DNA from: Heliocidaris tuberculata
Lineage: Eukaryota; Echinodermata; Echinoidea; Camarodonta; Echinometridae
Direction: 5' to 3'
NCBI GenBank assembly: GCA_025618425.1
Contig: CM046839.1
Span: forward strand, 5,964,858-6,028,857
Length of the DNA: 64,000 nucleotides
Positions 39,362-53,400 of this stretch are shown piece by piece. The notes beneath the pieces are model-generated. The model had not been told where the DNA came from, made no database searches, and saw only the letters and a program-made list of their open reading frames with translations. Positions within the stretch are counted from its first letter, which is position 1; every line of letters starts with the position of its first letter. The translations under genes were made by a program, and so were the position numbers.

Positions 39362-42300
39362 GAATATATACTTTTTAAATACATTTTTGTTGGCCTAAAA
39401 ACTTAGAGAGGGTAAAATATGCTTGCTGCATAAATGTTTAAATAGTTATGTGTACATAACGAGGATGACAGCCAAGAAATAAAATAGATGAATAAATAAA
39501 TAGATAAATCAATCAATCAATGAATGAATAAAAAAATAAAATAAATAAATAGATAAATAGGTTAATAGATAAATAGATAAATGAATAAATGAATAAATAA
39601 ATAAATAAATGAATAAATGGACAGGACTGAGAATATTTAGCCTTCTAAACACTTTAATATTAAAGGCCCTTGTAATGAAAAGAAAAATCCATTGTTGAAT
39701 AAAATTTCTTTTTTTTTAAATAGAAAACTTGTATTAAAAAAATATTTTTTTTGTTCATTTGAGTTCTTTTTGGATTTGCTGTTGTAAAAGTGACATTACT
39801 TCATAAGCATTTGGTATTTTACCTTAATTAAAAAAAAATACTTATTTTGGTTTTTTTATGGATCTCCTCCCCCCCCCCCCCCCCCCAGTTTTTCAGAGCT
39901 GTTTTGGAGTTTTCCAATGCCAAATCGTTAACAACTGCTCAAGTTATCTTTTTATTCAGCTGGTATTAACCAATAAATAATCAACTTTTTTCCCCCAGAA
40001 TATTTTCCTTTCTTCAATTCTTGAGCAGTGTGTCTACAATACAGTGTTTTATACATTGGAAAGCATCATTAAAGCTCATGTACAGTATTGGTAGCAAAAA
40101 ATAAATTGGAAAGAAACACGTTCAGTATAGTCTCATGTTGCTCTCCTCGTATCAAAAGATGTCTGTAAGAGATCATGTGGTATTCCATCTATGATTTCTG
40201 GTGAATTTCAGTGTTAATATCTGTAAGGAATGCTCGATCACTGCCATTATGCTAGGACCCTTCCATCCCAACGGCTCCCCGCACAGCAATCTTGGAGCTT
40301 CACATAGAGACAGCATGTGTATCACTATGTGTATCTAATCATTGGATTTACATGTGTGTGTACAGTGTATAGCACATGCTGCCTTTGTTGGGATTTTACG
40401 TGCCTGTCCCGGCACATAAATTAGTTTTTGCCTCTTATTTGTTCAATATTAAACTTCAGGAGGCGAAATCTTCACAGGGTCTTAGTATTGCTAGTATCTT
40501 ACTATTTATCAACAAAAATTGAAGAAATCTGACGAACAGTTTTTGAGGGCTTACCAAAACTCAACATGACCTTTAATATACATTCCTGGTTCTTGGTTTT
40601 TGGAGGATCTGATTGTCCATATCTCATTTGCATCTTCTCATAGCAGGACAGTGTCTCCTTGTAGTGACCTTTTTGCATTATCTTTTGATCCACAATGCTA
40701 GGAATTACACATTATACATGAGCAGAAAGAGCAAAAATCACAGAAAATTTTGTGTCTATTTCCAATGCAATACAGTGTGCTGTTCACGAATAAGAGCGAT
40801 GTAATTGTAACTTATCATTAAAGTTTCTTAATTTGGCAACACAGTGGAAATATATTATCGCCATTTCCACATACAAATTGGCAATATTTCTTTAAATTTT
40901 GCAGTTTTCATTCAGAATGGTTCATTTAATAAACATTTATTTCCCCAAACTACATTGGAGTGGAAAATAAGAATAATTGCTGCCAATTTGAGTAGTAGGG
41001 AAACTGATTAATTTGGACCATAAGAAAACTCTGAACTTTGGGTTGAAACCTCGTTTTCTAGATCACTCTCCATCCTACCTCTTCATGATAATCACCATTC
41101 TCATTCTGAAAACCAGCCTCCTACCTCAATATCATAACCATAATTAAAATGGAAATAACTTAGCCATCCAATTCCTGGAACAAGAACTGAAAGAACCCTC
41201 TGCCCTTGAGTCTTTCCCACATCAAGGATGGAGCGACGAGGGAGACATCCAAAACGCAAATTACGTGCGTCATTAGCACTTCCAGTGACTTCATTATGCT
41301 GTACATTTGATACTACACAAGCCACATGTCATACACCCTCATATAGGTATGGAAACCGGACACCAGGCTCATTTGTATAATGAGAGGATGAAACCGTGCT
41401 CTTCATACAAAGAAGAACAAAAAGATGTTAGGAGATAGAAAGTGATCATTAATGAAGCAACAGGGAAGATGTGCGATGAGAAACATCATTATGTCAGGGA
41501 GCAGGAGGCAGTCAGTTCGTTTCACAAATATTCAATCTCTAGTTTTCACTCAAAGATCTTGGTCAAACTATTGAGATTGCTCCTTTTCTCATTTACAAGT
41601 ACAGAGAACAACAAAAGAACAATAAAACAGATAAAAAGCAGAAATCAGAAGTTCATGTATATGGCAAGATGAATATGGATGTATCAGCAATACTTAAACA
41701 ACATAGGGACATCCCAGAGACAGATTTCCCATGAGACTGACATTGTCAGTATCTTGAACCATTGTTTTCTAGGGCTGTATTCAAACATAATGCTAATGAT
41801 GATATAAATATGTCTTGTTTACCCTGGGTAGCCTTGTCAATACTGAATACTATTCTCCCAGATGGCCCTGCAATATTCATCATTATAAAGTATTAATATC
41901 AATCAACAAGTATGTGTAGAGAACCAACAGGAAGACTTTACATATTTCATCAAATCTCATCAAGAACATTTTCCAATACTCTCCCAATTAACTGTTCAGC
42001 ATCCTTAGTTACCAGAGGCTTGTTATCTCTTTGATTGAATTCTATACAAAGGGATCAAGGTACATGAAAATGAAATCCCCTTTGGAATAGGCATCGTCAT
42101 TTACAAGTAAGAAAGTCCAAGAATGAACTGCAACCCTTCAAGACAAAAGGGATGGAGATTCACAGAGGATCTTAGAAGTAATTACCTGGAAGCCATACAG
42201 ATGTAATCAGTGAGATGAAGGTGATAGTGTAGGTGTTGATAAGTGCTTGTATGCCTGTATGGCATCGCCTGGGAGTAGATTTGGATTATGAGCGACTTTG

Positions 42301-45300
42301 GTGAAGCTCTCAAAATTGTCCTGCCAATTTGAAGAATACAATTTATTAATGATAACAAATTTTTGAAGAAAAAAAGTTGAGAGCACACATGTGTTCTTTA
42401 TCCTCCAGTAATTTTACAACTGAATGAATTAGAATAAGTTTTGCTTCCCTTTAAAGGTAGAACATTCATATGGTATACCTATTACATGGGAATAGATGTA
42501 GTTTCTCAGTAAGTTTGGACATGCTCTCCAGTAGTGTTTGTACACTTTTGAAGGGAAAAAAAAATTACAGTGAGTGTCTGTTCCATTTCAAATCTCCATA
42601 GATCTATTCCATTAATTGTGTAATTGAATAAACCAGGCATCAAAGAAATAAATAAGACTTTTCAATAAAAAAAAGTTAGACATTCCTAGTGAGACGTATA
42701 TTTGGAAGCTGTCTCGTAAGTGCACGGCAAGCTGTCTTCGGAATTGATGTATCAGAATCTGTCTATTGATGGCATGTGCATGAAAGGGTACATCTGGTTT
42801 CCCAATGAAATCTCGAGCTGGAATTCATAACGATAGCATGAATAGAAAAATGGGACAGTGTAGCCAATTCTATTCAGGACTGTGTGGTATGTGCATGGAA
42901 TAGAGGTGGAAAGGTTTTTTGAAGGGTCAGTACCCCCAAATCTACTAGAATGTAACATGATAAATGCCATAATTTCACCTGTCATAAAGAGACAGAAGGG
43001 CATTAACTCTGTGTTAAAGTATATGAGTTAATGCCTTCCTGGCTCCAAACAGACAATATTTTCTGGCAAATCTCCTACTCCTAAATTTATTGCCATCAGA
43101 TAAACTTTTATGTTGTTGTTGTTGTTGTTGCTAACATCAGTACAATCCATTCTGTGAGAAATTCATGTATTTTATAAGTTTCCTCCCTCTAAAGTCAGAA
43201 AAGTGTTCAAAGTTGATAGCATAAGTATGTGACGTATTGTCAGGGTGGGTTCTTGTCATTACTTTAATGCTTACTGCAGGAAGTACATGTATTTCTGTGG
43301 AGAGGTCACAGGTGTTGCGTAAATATTTTGTACCCGTTTTACAGAGAACTTTATCCACATAAATTTTGGGTTCGGCTTCATAGAATCACAGTAGGGCATT
43401 GCTGATTAAAAAGAAAGTACTACATGTATGTCAATTCGTTACCAGGAAAGTACAGAGTTTTCTCTCTATCTGTCTAACTCTCTCTCTTATCTGTCTGTCT
43501 TCCCCCTATCTTCCCTCTTTCTATATACAGTTCCTAAGTGTCTGATTAGTTTTTCAGTAATTGATCATGTTTAGGATTCACATATAGAAGAAGAAGATGT
43601 AGAGCTGAAATTAGCTGTTATCCTCTTCTGCATGTATGCCCAAATTCTTGATACACATCAACTCCTCGATTTGTCACACAAATGTAATTGGGCACTTATA
43701 AACATGTTAACATGGAGATATGATAATTAATGTATTAACAAGACTTCAAGACTTGTTAGTATTTATAGAGAATGTGATTTAAACCACATGTTGAGCAATT
43801 ACAGCTGATGGAGGAGTGTGTAACTCAAAAACGTGTTATTGTCATATGAACTTCTTGTAAATATCATGAGTATTACCTCCTGCGCTGTTGGTAGGACATC
43901 CTGCCTAAGAACTTTCTGCTCTGCTTCAAGATTTGAATAAAAATAGCCATTTCTTCCTGAAATAGAATCACCTACATGTAGGCCTAAATATAGGGTGGAG
44001 TTTGCGCTCATGGAAGAAATGAAGTGCCAAATTTAACAACAAAACATTTAACTGAAGCTTTAAACTTTATTCTGGGAAGTTACTTCACATGCCTGATAAT
44101 TTTTCAGAAATCTAGTGGTACAGAAAGGGTTAAGAATATCAATCATGTACCTTGTATAGAGAATAACATCAAGGTATTGAGTAACAAGAACATTCATTTT
44201 CTGCTTTTTGGTTCATTTCTGTGATCATTCTAACCTTTGATAAGACCTGAGAAGTGGATGTTATATCATTTGAAAGAAGCTTTCTCATTGGTCAAAAGAG
44301 ACAAAGTTGGTAGTTACTCGCCGTATAAGGTATATCCTGATTGGAAGGATATGTCTCATTACTTCTCATTGATAACAGAGTGATTAGATGAGTATGAGAG
44401 GGAGAATTGTAGAAAGAGAGAGAGGGAGAGAGAGAGACTATTATGACTGTATACTCAGATGTTTTGAAAGTACATGTACATGTACAAACTGTTAAATATT
44501 GAAGAGAAGAAGAGGCTTAACAGTAAGGATGGCAAGAAAGACCTAAGAAGGAAATACAGAAAATATTTTACAATGCAACAATTTTTAGAAATAGAGGGGA
44601 GAAATTACCTGCTTAATGACAGTGTAAAATTGAGAATCTAATGGAGAGAGAGGGAGAGAGAGAGAAAAGGAAGATGAGAGAAAGATGGCTCGGTGTGCCT
44701 AATTGGGCATAGATATATCCTGCTGTGCTTTCCAACAAGATGCACTAGAGCACAAATCAAGTGTGTGTGTGTGTGTATCTGTGTGTGTCACTTGTGTGCT
44801 GACTGCTGCCACTAAAAAGTTCTCCTGCCGAGCGGTGTTGTAAGACCGTGGAGCAGACGGATACTTGGTTCATTTTACCAGTTGCCTTGCGAAGCTTCAG
44901 GACGTTAGCTGTAGACTGTGTAGGATTGCCGTTAGGGAGGGTAATCAAGCTTGGATTTGGTGCACGTTGTTCAGTGTAACCATTCTGATTTTACTGATGG
45001 GTTCGCAGACATGGCGATCTAACAGGCTCTGATGCTAAGTGACTGAATCGTGGGCCCATCTTCCTTACAAGTCATTTCGATTTATGTACCCTGTTTGGCA
45101 GTTTTTGTGTACTACAGCATATGTGTACTCCGAATGTGTTAAAGTGTCTATTCTGGATCAGAAGCTGATGGGAATTTTATCTTTATTTGATGGCTCAATG
45201 AGTGATGTGACGAGAGGATCTTCACAGGCAACACTGATTAGGACTACTAAACCATGCACTTTTAGAGGAAATACTCAACATTGCTGCTTGTATGGTGATC

Positions 45301-47449
45301 AGTGAATCTGGCATCCAAATAGAAGACCATTTATATCGATAATGAATGGCAGGCAAAGAGTCTAGAAATATTTGACATTGGCACATTTTGAAACATTTAT
45401 CTGTAATGCCATCGAAAGCAAGAACTGCACGCATCATGAATGCCCTTTTGAAAAAGTTGTCATTTGGGAGCCGTGTGAGTGCCACTCTGGTGAGTGACGT
45501 TTCAGAGGTAAGATAGCTGCCAAATACACAATCACCTCATAATAATAATGGAACTTTTTTCTTTCTTTTTTTTTTTGTATGGCACTTATGTGACTGGCTC
45601 TCCAGTATTGTCACCTTCGCTGAGCTTCAAAGTTTCGATACATGTACATGTATGTAAGTGCTCATATCACGTTGCCATTTACTCATGAGTGGAGAGCGGC
45701 AGTTGTAGGTGAATGTTCTTGCTAGTATGGCTGGGAGTCATGTCCACTACCTAATAGATGTGTTAATAACACTTTCTCATTTGGTGTATATTATGTATTT
45801 TGGCAACCAGCTTCTGTTCTGGCATCAACAAATATTCTAATTTTTGTTCTTTCTGTTTTCTTTTTTATTCACTTCTCAGGTAACCCTTGTAAGTGCTGAG
45901 AGACTATGTCGCTATCTACCTGCCACCTCACTACCCAAAGACCTTGGTGGCACCGCAGAGGTCAAACATCTAGACTGGCTCAACTCATGTCTCGACCAAA
46001 ACAGCGATAAGAACCGTAACTCACGTGATCTCAGTGATGCCCTCGTAGATACTCCCGAGGCCCTAGAGGCCAACCAGAAAGCAGTAGAACTGTATGCTCC
46101 GGAGAGGATCGATAGGATCCCCGATATAGGTTCCCCCTCAGATGGATTCATAGTGGACATTAGCCATAGAGGTAGCACGGACAGTCTTCAGTCGAGCCAC
46201 AGCGGCACGCAATCAGATCCAATACGTGGCAGCATAGAGGATATGAAAACAAATGGTAGTAGTAGCGACAGCGCCAATGGTACGGGTAACGGTCAACTCA
46301 TTACAGACACTCGGGGCAATGGCTCCTTAAAAGACCACAGGTTTCGGGATATGGATGATGAGGAGAAGATACAGAAGGACGCGAAGGAAAAACACGAAAC
46401 TGAAATTGTGGAAAAAGACGCTGACAGCGACGGTATCCCCCCGGGACCACCGCCCAAGCCACCTCGCCCCCGACCTAACGATTCACCACCCCCAGTTCCA
46501 GACCGAAGGGATCTGCCTGTTTTCTCTGCGACAGAGTCGGTGCATCAGTCTACGGATAGCGGCATGGACATAGAGGCCTTGGTGTCCTATATCCTCAACA
46601 TGAGGCAGAGTGGGATTTACAAGGAGTATGCTGCCATCAGGGCGGAACCTCCTGCAGGAACCTTCTATGCATCAAAGTAAGTAATATGATTCAAAGCTGC
46701 TGTTAACTTTCATCTTGTACTCATTGTGTACTGTCAAACTAGAAACATTCAAACACTGGTGTAAGTTTCTGCTTGCAAGAGTTTGTGGCATTACAGTATG
46801 TATGTGAGGCATTCTTGATACTGTTTTAAAAGCTTTCTTGGCACTAGGACTGAAATGGCAAGTGTAATCATCATACCTTTGTGCGAAAGTTACCAAGACT
46901 ATCCAGTTGCTGAAGGCAAAGTGGGTAAGGTGGGCTGGGACTGAAGATAAGATGACTAGTACCTTGAGATGAGATGTGACAGGCTTTGAGTTGGTTAAAA
47001 TGAGAACACGATGATGTGAAGGGATTTTATGCTTCTTGCAGGATACAAGCATGTAGGAAATGCAAGTAAGGCATAGCTCAGACAAGCTCATAGGAGATTA
47101 GAAATGAAGGAAATAGTGATTTGCTTGGTGGAATGAACTGAGCAGTGACCCGAATCAAATTTGGTAAGAGAGAGGGAGAGAGAGATTGACAGAATGTCAG
47201 GAGGATGTGAGATATGTAGAGAGAAAGGAAAAGAAGAGAAGAGAAGAGAGAGAGAGAAAGAAGAGGGATATGTAAGAAAAGAAAAAATACCACAGAGAGG
47301 AAGAAAGATAGAAAAGTGGAGAGGTCAATATTTAAATAGAGAAAGGGTAATGAGGAGATACATGTAGTAAGTTTATGGAGAGAGAGACATGAAGGGGGAG
47401 GATTGAGAGTGATAGGGAGAGAGAGGGAGAGATATGAAAAGAGATGGAG

Positions 47450-47482
<33 letters not shown>

Positions 47483-50400
47483 TGGAATAAGGATAAATCG
47501 GGATCATCTACAAGTTGATGATGCAAGTGACAAACCATAAGAACCTTGGGCGGGATGGACATACCAAAACTTGTGGGTGATTCAAGTTATTTTGGCAACC
47601 CTTGGGATAATCTATTTTTGTGGAGGAAAAAAAATATAGGGGAAGAAGTAGGAACCAATGAATTAAAAGCACGCTGAAAATATGAGTCAGTGTGGGTGAA
47701 GTCAGTGTGGGTGAAATATTCTGGCTGGATTTAATTATCACATGTTATATGTCTGGTAAGGTCCATTTGTCATTTTTTGATATGAAAGAAATGTTTTCAA
47801 TTTGGAACACTTCTGGAGCTAGTTAGAGCGAATTCCTGGGAGAGGGAATAGAATTTATATTATCTCATGAATCATATGATTTAAACTGTAGATATATTAC
47901 CTCAAAACATATTCACAATGCAAAGGTTTAGGAAGCATCTCGTGAAAGTGAGGATTACAGATAAAGAGGGATCAGACATGGAAATGATGTAGACCCTATG
48001 AGGGTGAATTCTTTGGTTAAATTTGAGGCCAATTCTCCAAAAGGTAGACCTATCAGAGCAAGAATACTACATGTGTATGATTATTTACAGTACATGTATG
48101 AATATAACATTGACAAAAATAATAAAGTGAGAATAAAATCTCAGCTTTTACATTATTGTATAGCTTGATATCGTGATGACCCCCTGTGATGTTGCTCCTG
48201 ACTGTCTCGGGTCTTACGTACGTAAATGGAGAATCGTCAATCCTCAAAATGCCATCATCTCTTCAGATTTGTTAAAGAAACAGCGTAGTCATCACTGACA
48301 TTTATCAGCATGCTCTTTAGGAGAACAGCAGGACAAACAGTGGCAGCTATTTGGTTTTGATTAAGTGATTTCTGTTGTTCAGATTCTTTTACTTTAGGAA
48401 GACTACATTTTGTTATCAGCTGTCTCACCTATCACTACGATGGGAATTTTTCTCACAGTTTGTAATAAGATGAAAGATGTCTCCAAAAACGACTTTGAAT
48501 CTGTGAGAAATGATAAAAACCATATTCATTGTATATTTAGTAGCCTGTATATGGAGGTATAATTTTGTATTACCAAATGAAAGTTGATTCATTAAAATCT
48601 TCTTTGAATGTTATAAATACTTTATTTCTGCATGTTTATATATTTTAGGGAAGACGATACTGTCAAATTTGTCTAAAGACATTCTAGGCTTTCCTCCTGA
48701 ATAATTAGGAAAGGTAGTTTTACACAGGTAACTTCATTATTTTGAGTAGACTTAGGGTTGATTACATAGATACCATTTGAAATGATAGAAAAGAGAAAGA
48801 AGGCACCACTCCCTCAATCATTGATGACCCTAAAGTATAATACTTGACAGAGTTATATCTACATGTATGATAATAGTTGTCTAGATGTTTCGAGTAGACT
48901 CACAATTGATAAGAGTTGATAGATACCAGTTAAAATGATCATTATCCAGAGAAGGCACCACCCCCTCATCACTGATGACCCGAAAGAGAATAGAGTTATA
49001 TACATGTGCCTGTGGTAATGGTGGGCTTGTGTGCTATGAGTGGGATCAGAAGGATTACCGAGAAAGAGCTGCAACAAGTTGTTGATGACAGGTCGTTGCG
49101 GGAAGGTTCCGGCAAACTTTTGAACTTCTTGAGTGGGCTAGTCAGTATGAATCACTGGGCGCATCGTGGTTCTATCCAGGCCCTGTGCTAACATATGTAG
49201 GTGAGATTGTTGTTTGTTTCCTGAGGTAGAGGCTTGTTGTTTACCCCAAGGTTCTATTGTTTTCCTGCCATGGCATCTGAGGAACCTTTAGCAGTCGTGA
49301 TAAAGAGATCATCCAGAGTTCGTCGAAAGTAGCATTGTAACTTTAATGATTGTGGAAGTGGGACAGTGGTTACTTTGAAAGGCCTCAATATGAAGATAAG
49401 AGGAATAGCAGATTGACGTTTCCTTTTGGTCAATGAACATTTCCCAGAAAAATTGGTAATCAACTACAGATAGTAAATCAAAAATGTATTGCTCATTTTT
49501 TTCAGAGGGTGGATGGTGGGGGTTGGGAGCTGATCAGTCCTAAGCATTTAGTGGTCAGCTCTCTGGTCTTTACCTATCTAGGACATATGCTCCAGCAATA
49601 ATCTTCAATTTGATTGATAAACCATCTGTAAAACCCCAAGTACAAGAACATGGTTGGTAAAACCTCAAGTAGAAGAACTCATAAACCTTCTTGTGACTCT
49701 CTCAGATCCTCCTTGTCGTCTTGATTTCGCAATCTATATTTCTCTATTTCTTTGATTAATATTTATATCATTCTTGTATGGTCTGGATGAACATGGCTAG
49801 ACAGGACTTCCATGTTGTGTGAAAAGAACGTGCTGTGCTGCCCTGTACAAAGAATAGCATGGGAAAATAAAGGGGTGTAATTGTTTTCTTTGCTGTCTGT
49901 AAAGTCCTTGAATACATTTGGGGTTGTAATTGCACTAGACTTGCTAAATGAATCATCAGTCTCCATGTACATGTACATGTTTGGGAAGAAGCCAGACTTA
50001 TTTTCTTATCAGTCCAAATTTTTATGAATGGTATTAATTTAAGTCAAGAAAAAGAAATTCACCGGAATGGAATAAAATATTAATTTGCCAATTATAGTAG
50101 AGCTCTCTCTCTCTCTTTCTTTTTACTTTATTGTTCCATTAGACCATTACACACTGTGTTCTAATATTTCTGCTTCTTTATATCTACTCATAATCTGTTT
50201 GTCAGTATCTATCATTTTCTATCCTTGTGTATGAGTACTTATTAGTTGTAAGCAGATTGAAGAATAAAACTTAATTTAAATTGTGTAAAGTAGAACAGGA
50301 CTAATTGTAACAGATCCAGAGATCAATTACAAATATACCTTTGCAATGGAAATAATAAACTATTATTGTTCAGAATAGACCTAGTCCTAGATACATGATA

Positions 50401-53400
50401 CATGTATTAATTTAATTTCACTATATGTGTTGTTGGAACTTGGAAGGCATGAATTGATTTGAATTGACGTTCTAATAGCACTACCTGATGTCATATTTTA
50501 ACATGCTTAGCTGAGCACACACTCATATGCATGGCATTATAAAATCGCAGAGAACTAGAGCAATTTGATTCCAAACCAGTTTAATTGGACCAGTGTAGAT
50601 CTCTAAAGTAGGGTATGAGGGGTATCCCTGTCGTAGTGTATCCAGTGGGTTTGGAATGCCCTAGAGGTTTGATTAAGTGCCAAAGGGGGGCTGACTCACC
50701 CCCCTACATTCCTACATTTCAGAGAAACTGTTCTGATGTATCAGTGACATCGGCAGGTGACCTGGCGTTGTGCCGCCTGCCTGCGCAATGTCCACACTGC
50801 CCTCAAGCTTTAGAAACTTGAAACAGAAAAGGCGCTGCATGTTTACGCTCTGCCTTTGTAGAATTTATTCATGAAATGCAGACATTGCATAGTTTTAGAA
50901 AGCAGGTGTACATTTAAAACAATAGGCCCTTTTCTGCTACAATAAAAAAATTGCAATTATCACGATTTTACAGTGGGAGTTTGTTAGGAACTATGCCGAA
51001 ACTCCCCTGAAAAAACACGCTGAAAAAATCCTCCATGTTATTTTAACAATGCATGAAACATGCCAGCACACTTGTATAATCATGTAGACCATGACCCTGA
51101 AACGTCAAGATTTTACAATTAAACGGTTTCTTCTTTTTTAGTGGTATAAGCTTGTGTTTCATCACCTGGTGTACAATGAGAAGAGGTTCAGTCATACAAC
51201 ACTGAAAGGTTAAGAGGAAAGAGATATTTTGCAGTGGGAATGTTCTATCTTGACTGGCTTGTGATTTCCATTGTGGAATGAATCATGAATAATGGAAGCA
51301 TCCCTTGATGATTATACTGGTAAACAAAGGATTAATCATAATTCTTTATTTTTCACCTGGATATGGATGTCTATTATATCCTAGAACATGTACATGTATG
51401 TACGTGTATTTTCTCTGTGCATAGCATATTATGAGACAACATCTGTGATTTATTCTGCTTCTGAAGTGGGCATTTCAGGTACTTGATTAGTAGTCATGTC
51501 ATTGTTATTCTGTATTTTGAATCTTTAAATGTTCCTTCCCACACCCCTAGGGGACGTCGTTCAAACATGAATGCAATCTGTAATTCAAATGTCCAGGGAT
51601 ACGCAGGCATCTCACCATAGTTGATTGAGTGACATGTGGAGATTCAGTCAAGTCTGTGACTCATTCCTTCAAGTAACACCAAACTAGATGCTCTGCAAAA
51701 GAGAGCGAAAGGCTGCATTCTCTCCATCCTCGTGAATATTTGATTGAAACAAACCCTCCAGTGAACGCACATACTGCTTACATATTCATGGTTTTTAGAC
51801 ATTGCTATGATGCGTGCTAGCCCGCCAGGCATGCCTGTGTGCATGGCAAGTGTAACGGAATACGCTCACATGTTTAGAGGGCGGTAATGATGAAGAGCGG
51901 TGCAGCCATCTGCTTAGCATCTGTGGCTTGATGAAGGGGGGAAGAGGATAGGACAAAGGGAAAGGGGAGGTGTCAGAAAGGAAGAGAACCATATTTCCAG
52001 ACTGGCTGGGAGCAATAATGAAGCAGAAATTAGTAATACAGTGATTGTGGAGTATAATCTGTGGTGAAATAGCGCATTGTGAGAATGTAAAATGTGTGAG
52101 CAAGGCTAATGTCAATGACCGATGAAGCGAGGAACTTTTTTCATTACAACTTGTTTTCAGAGCGACTTGGCTGCACTGTGAGAAATGAGTCGAAAATGGC
52201 ACAGCAATTGCATCTTTGCTTCATGAAATTGCCGAATCAATATTCAATTTCAAAAGTGATATTTACTTACCCTATTTGTATTTCTGGTATTGAGCTCTTT
52301 ATTTACCCCTTATCAAAATTTCCTTTACTTCCATATATATATATATTTTTTTTTTTTGGGGGGGGGGGGTCAGCAATATTTTGTTCATTTTGTACTGTCT
52401 TTTCTAAAGCCCTCTTTTTTCTATTGTGTGGTCTTGCAGTTAAACCTGCTATGATCAAATGTGATTAATATCAAAGTGCCTAGATCATCTTCTTGAATCA
52501 CCAATAATAGGTCAATATGGGGGTAAAACCTTCCTGATACCCAGGTTCCTATCATGTGTGGCATGACCAATAATGGGTCATTATAAGGGCACTGGTCTGA
52601 TTCTCTGAAGCAGTCTCGTTACCTTGCTGATCTCATCTCATTCTCCTCTGGGAGGTACCGTGAGGTCTCTCCCATTCCTGTGCGGACCAGTCGCTCTTAC
52701 CACTCACAAGTGTCTGTGTAATTAGCGCAGGTGACTGGTGAGCTGTCTCAGCAGTGATGACAGACAAAGGGATGCCTGGTTTCCCAGAGAGTTGATTAAC
52801 CGCAAAGGTGCTACTGTTCAAATACTCACATTTTTACAGACTGAGGCCCTTTGTTGCTATTAATTTGATTGCCCTCTCAGGGGTTTCCCCTATTGTGTTA
52901 TTCATAAGACTACATCCAAGGTTGTTGACCTAAAATGGTATCTCCATTTAAAAAATTTCTCTCTCATCAGTCTTGTGTGAATCGTTTATGAAATTTAGAT
53001 ATATATATGAAATATATGATATTCGGATCAATGAAATTTTATTGAAATATATTCTTCAATTTTCTTCTGCTAATCATTTCTCCATTTGTAAATCATATTG
53101 ATTTAATTCTTTAATCTAAACGTATTTCATTTCCTCCATTTCAGGCACAGACTGAACGTGCATAAGAACCGTTATGCTGATGTTCTCTGCTATGACCATT
53201 CCAGAGTGTTATTACCAGTGCTCAATGGAGATCCTTATTCAGATTACCTCAATGCTAACTACATGGATGGATACAAGCAGAAAAATGCCTTCATTGCTAC
53301 CCAGGGTATGTAGTCCCACTTGTTTCATAATGAGTATTGTCCCAGTCTAATGTGTGGGGATGTTACTAAATCAGATTCCGTTTTGATAATTTTTTTTTTA

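Larger units (their letters stand above)
26418..45879 (+). other. Intron between exons 4 and 5 (19.5 kb)
   Basis: The largest intron. It begins with a MITE 13 nt inside and also contains a pyrimidine-rich stretch (28855-29360), the tRNA-Met-derived SINE (33100-33310), the GGCCCG MITE (31729-32051), G/C tracts (31515-31526, 34182-34194, 39869-39886), TA and AAATAGAT microsatellites (39.3-39.6 kb), a decayed piggyBac-like relative (about 40690-41025), GA tracts (44.4-44.67 kb) and a GT repeat (44760-44789). Several balanced-composition blocks may be regulatory. Nothing recognised at 26850-28850, 32250-33090, 34200-35050, 35300-37800 or 41700-42980. Confidence 0.85.
46677..53144 (+). other. Intron between exons 5 and 6 (6.5 kb)
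   Basis: Contains a GA-rich tract (47160-47485), a tandem duplication (48741-49012), a CT tract (50104-50122), a T12/G12 junction (52346-52369) and otherwise ordinary AT-rich sequence. Open frames of up to 139 codons on the minus strand (46672-47091, 51795-52202) have no recognisable domain. Nothing recognised at 49500-50100 or 51000-51600. Confidence 0.85.

Noticed and set aside
46672..47091. 139-codon minus-strand frame antisense to intron after exon 5
   Set aside because: No recognisable motif, AT-rich intron codon use, no supporting signals.
50615..50821. 68-codon frame with a possible acceptor inside
   Set aside because: Adding it to PTPN9 is not needed (exons 5 and 6 join in frame) and it has no homology to the family.
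51795..52202. 135-codon minus-strand frame
   Set aside because: Low-complexity Ser/Leu/His composition, no known domain; treated as chance.
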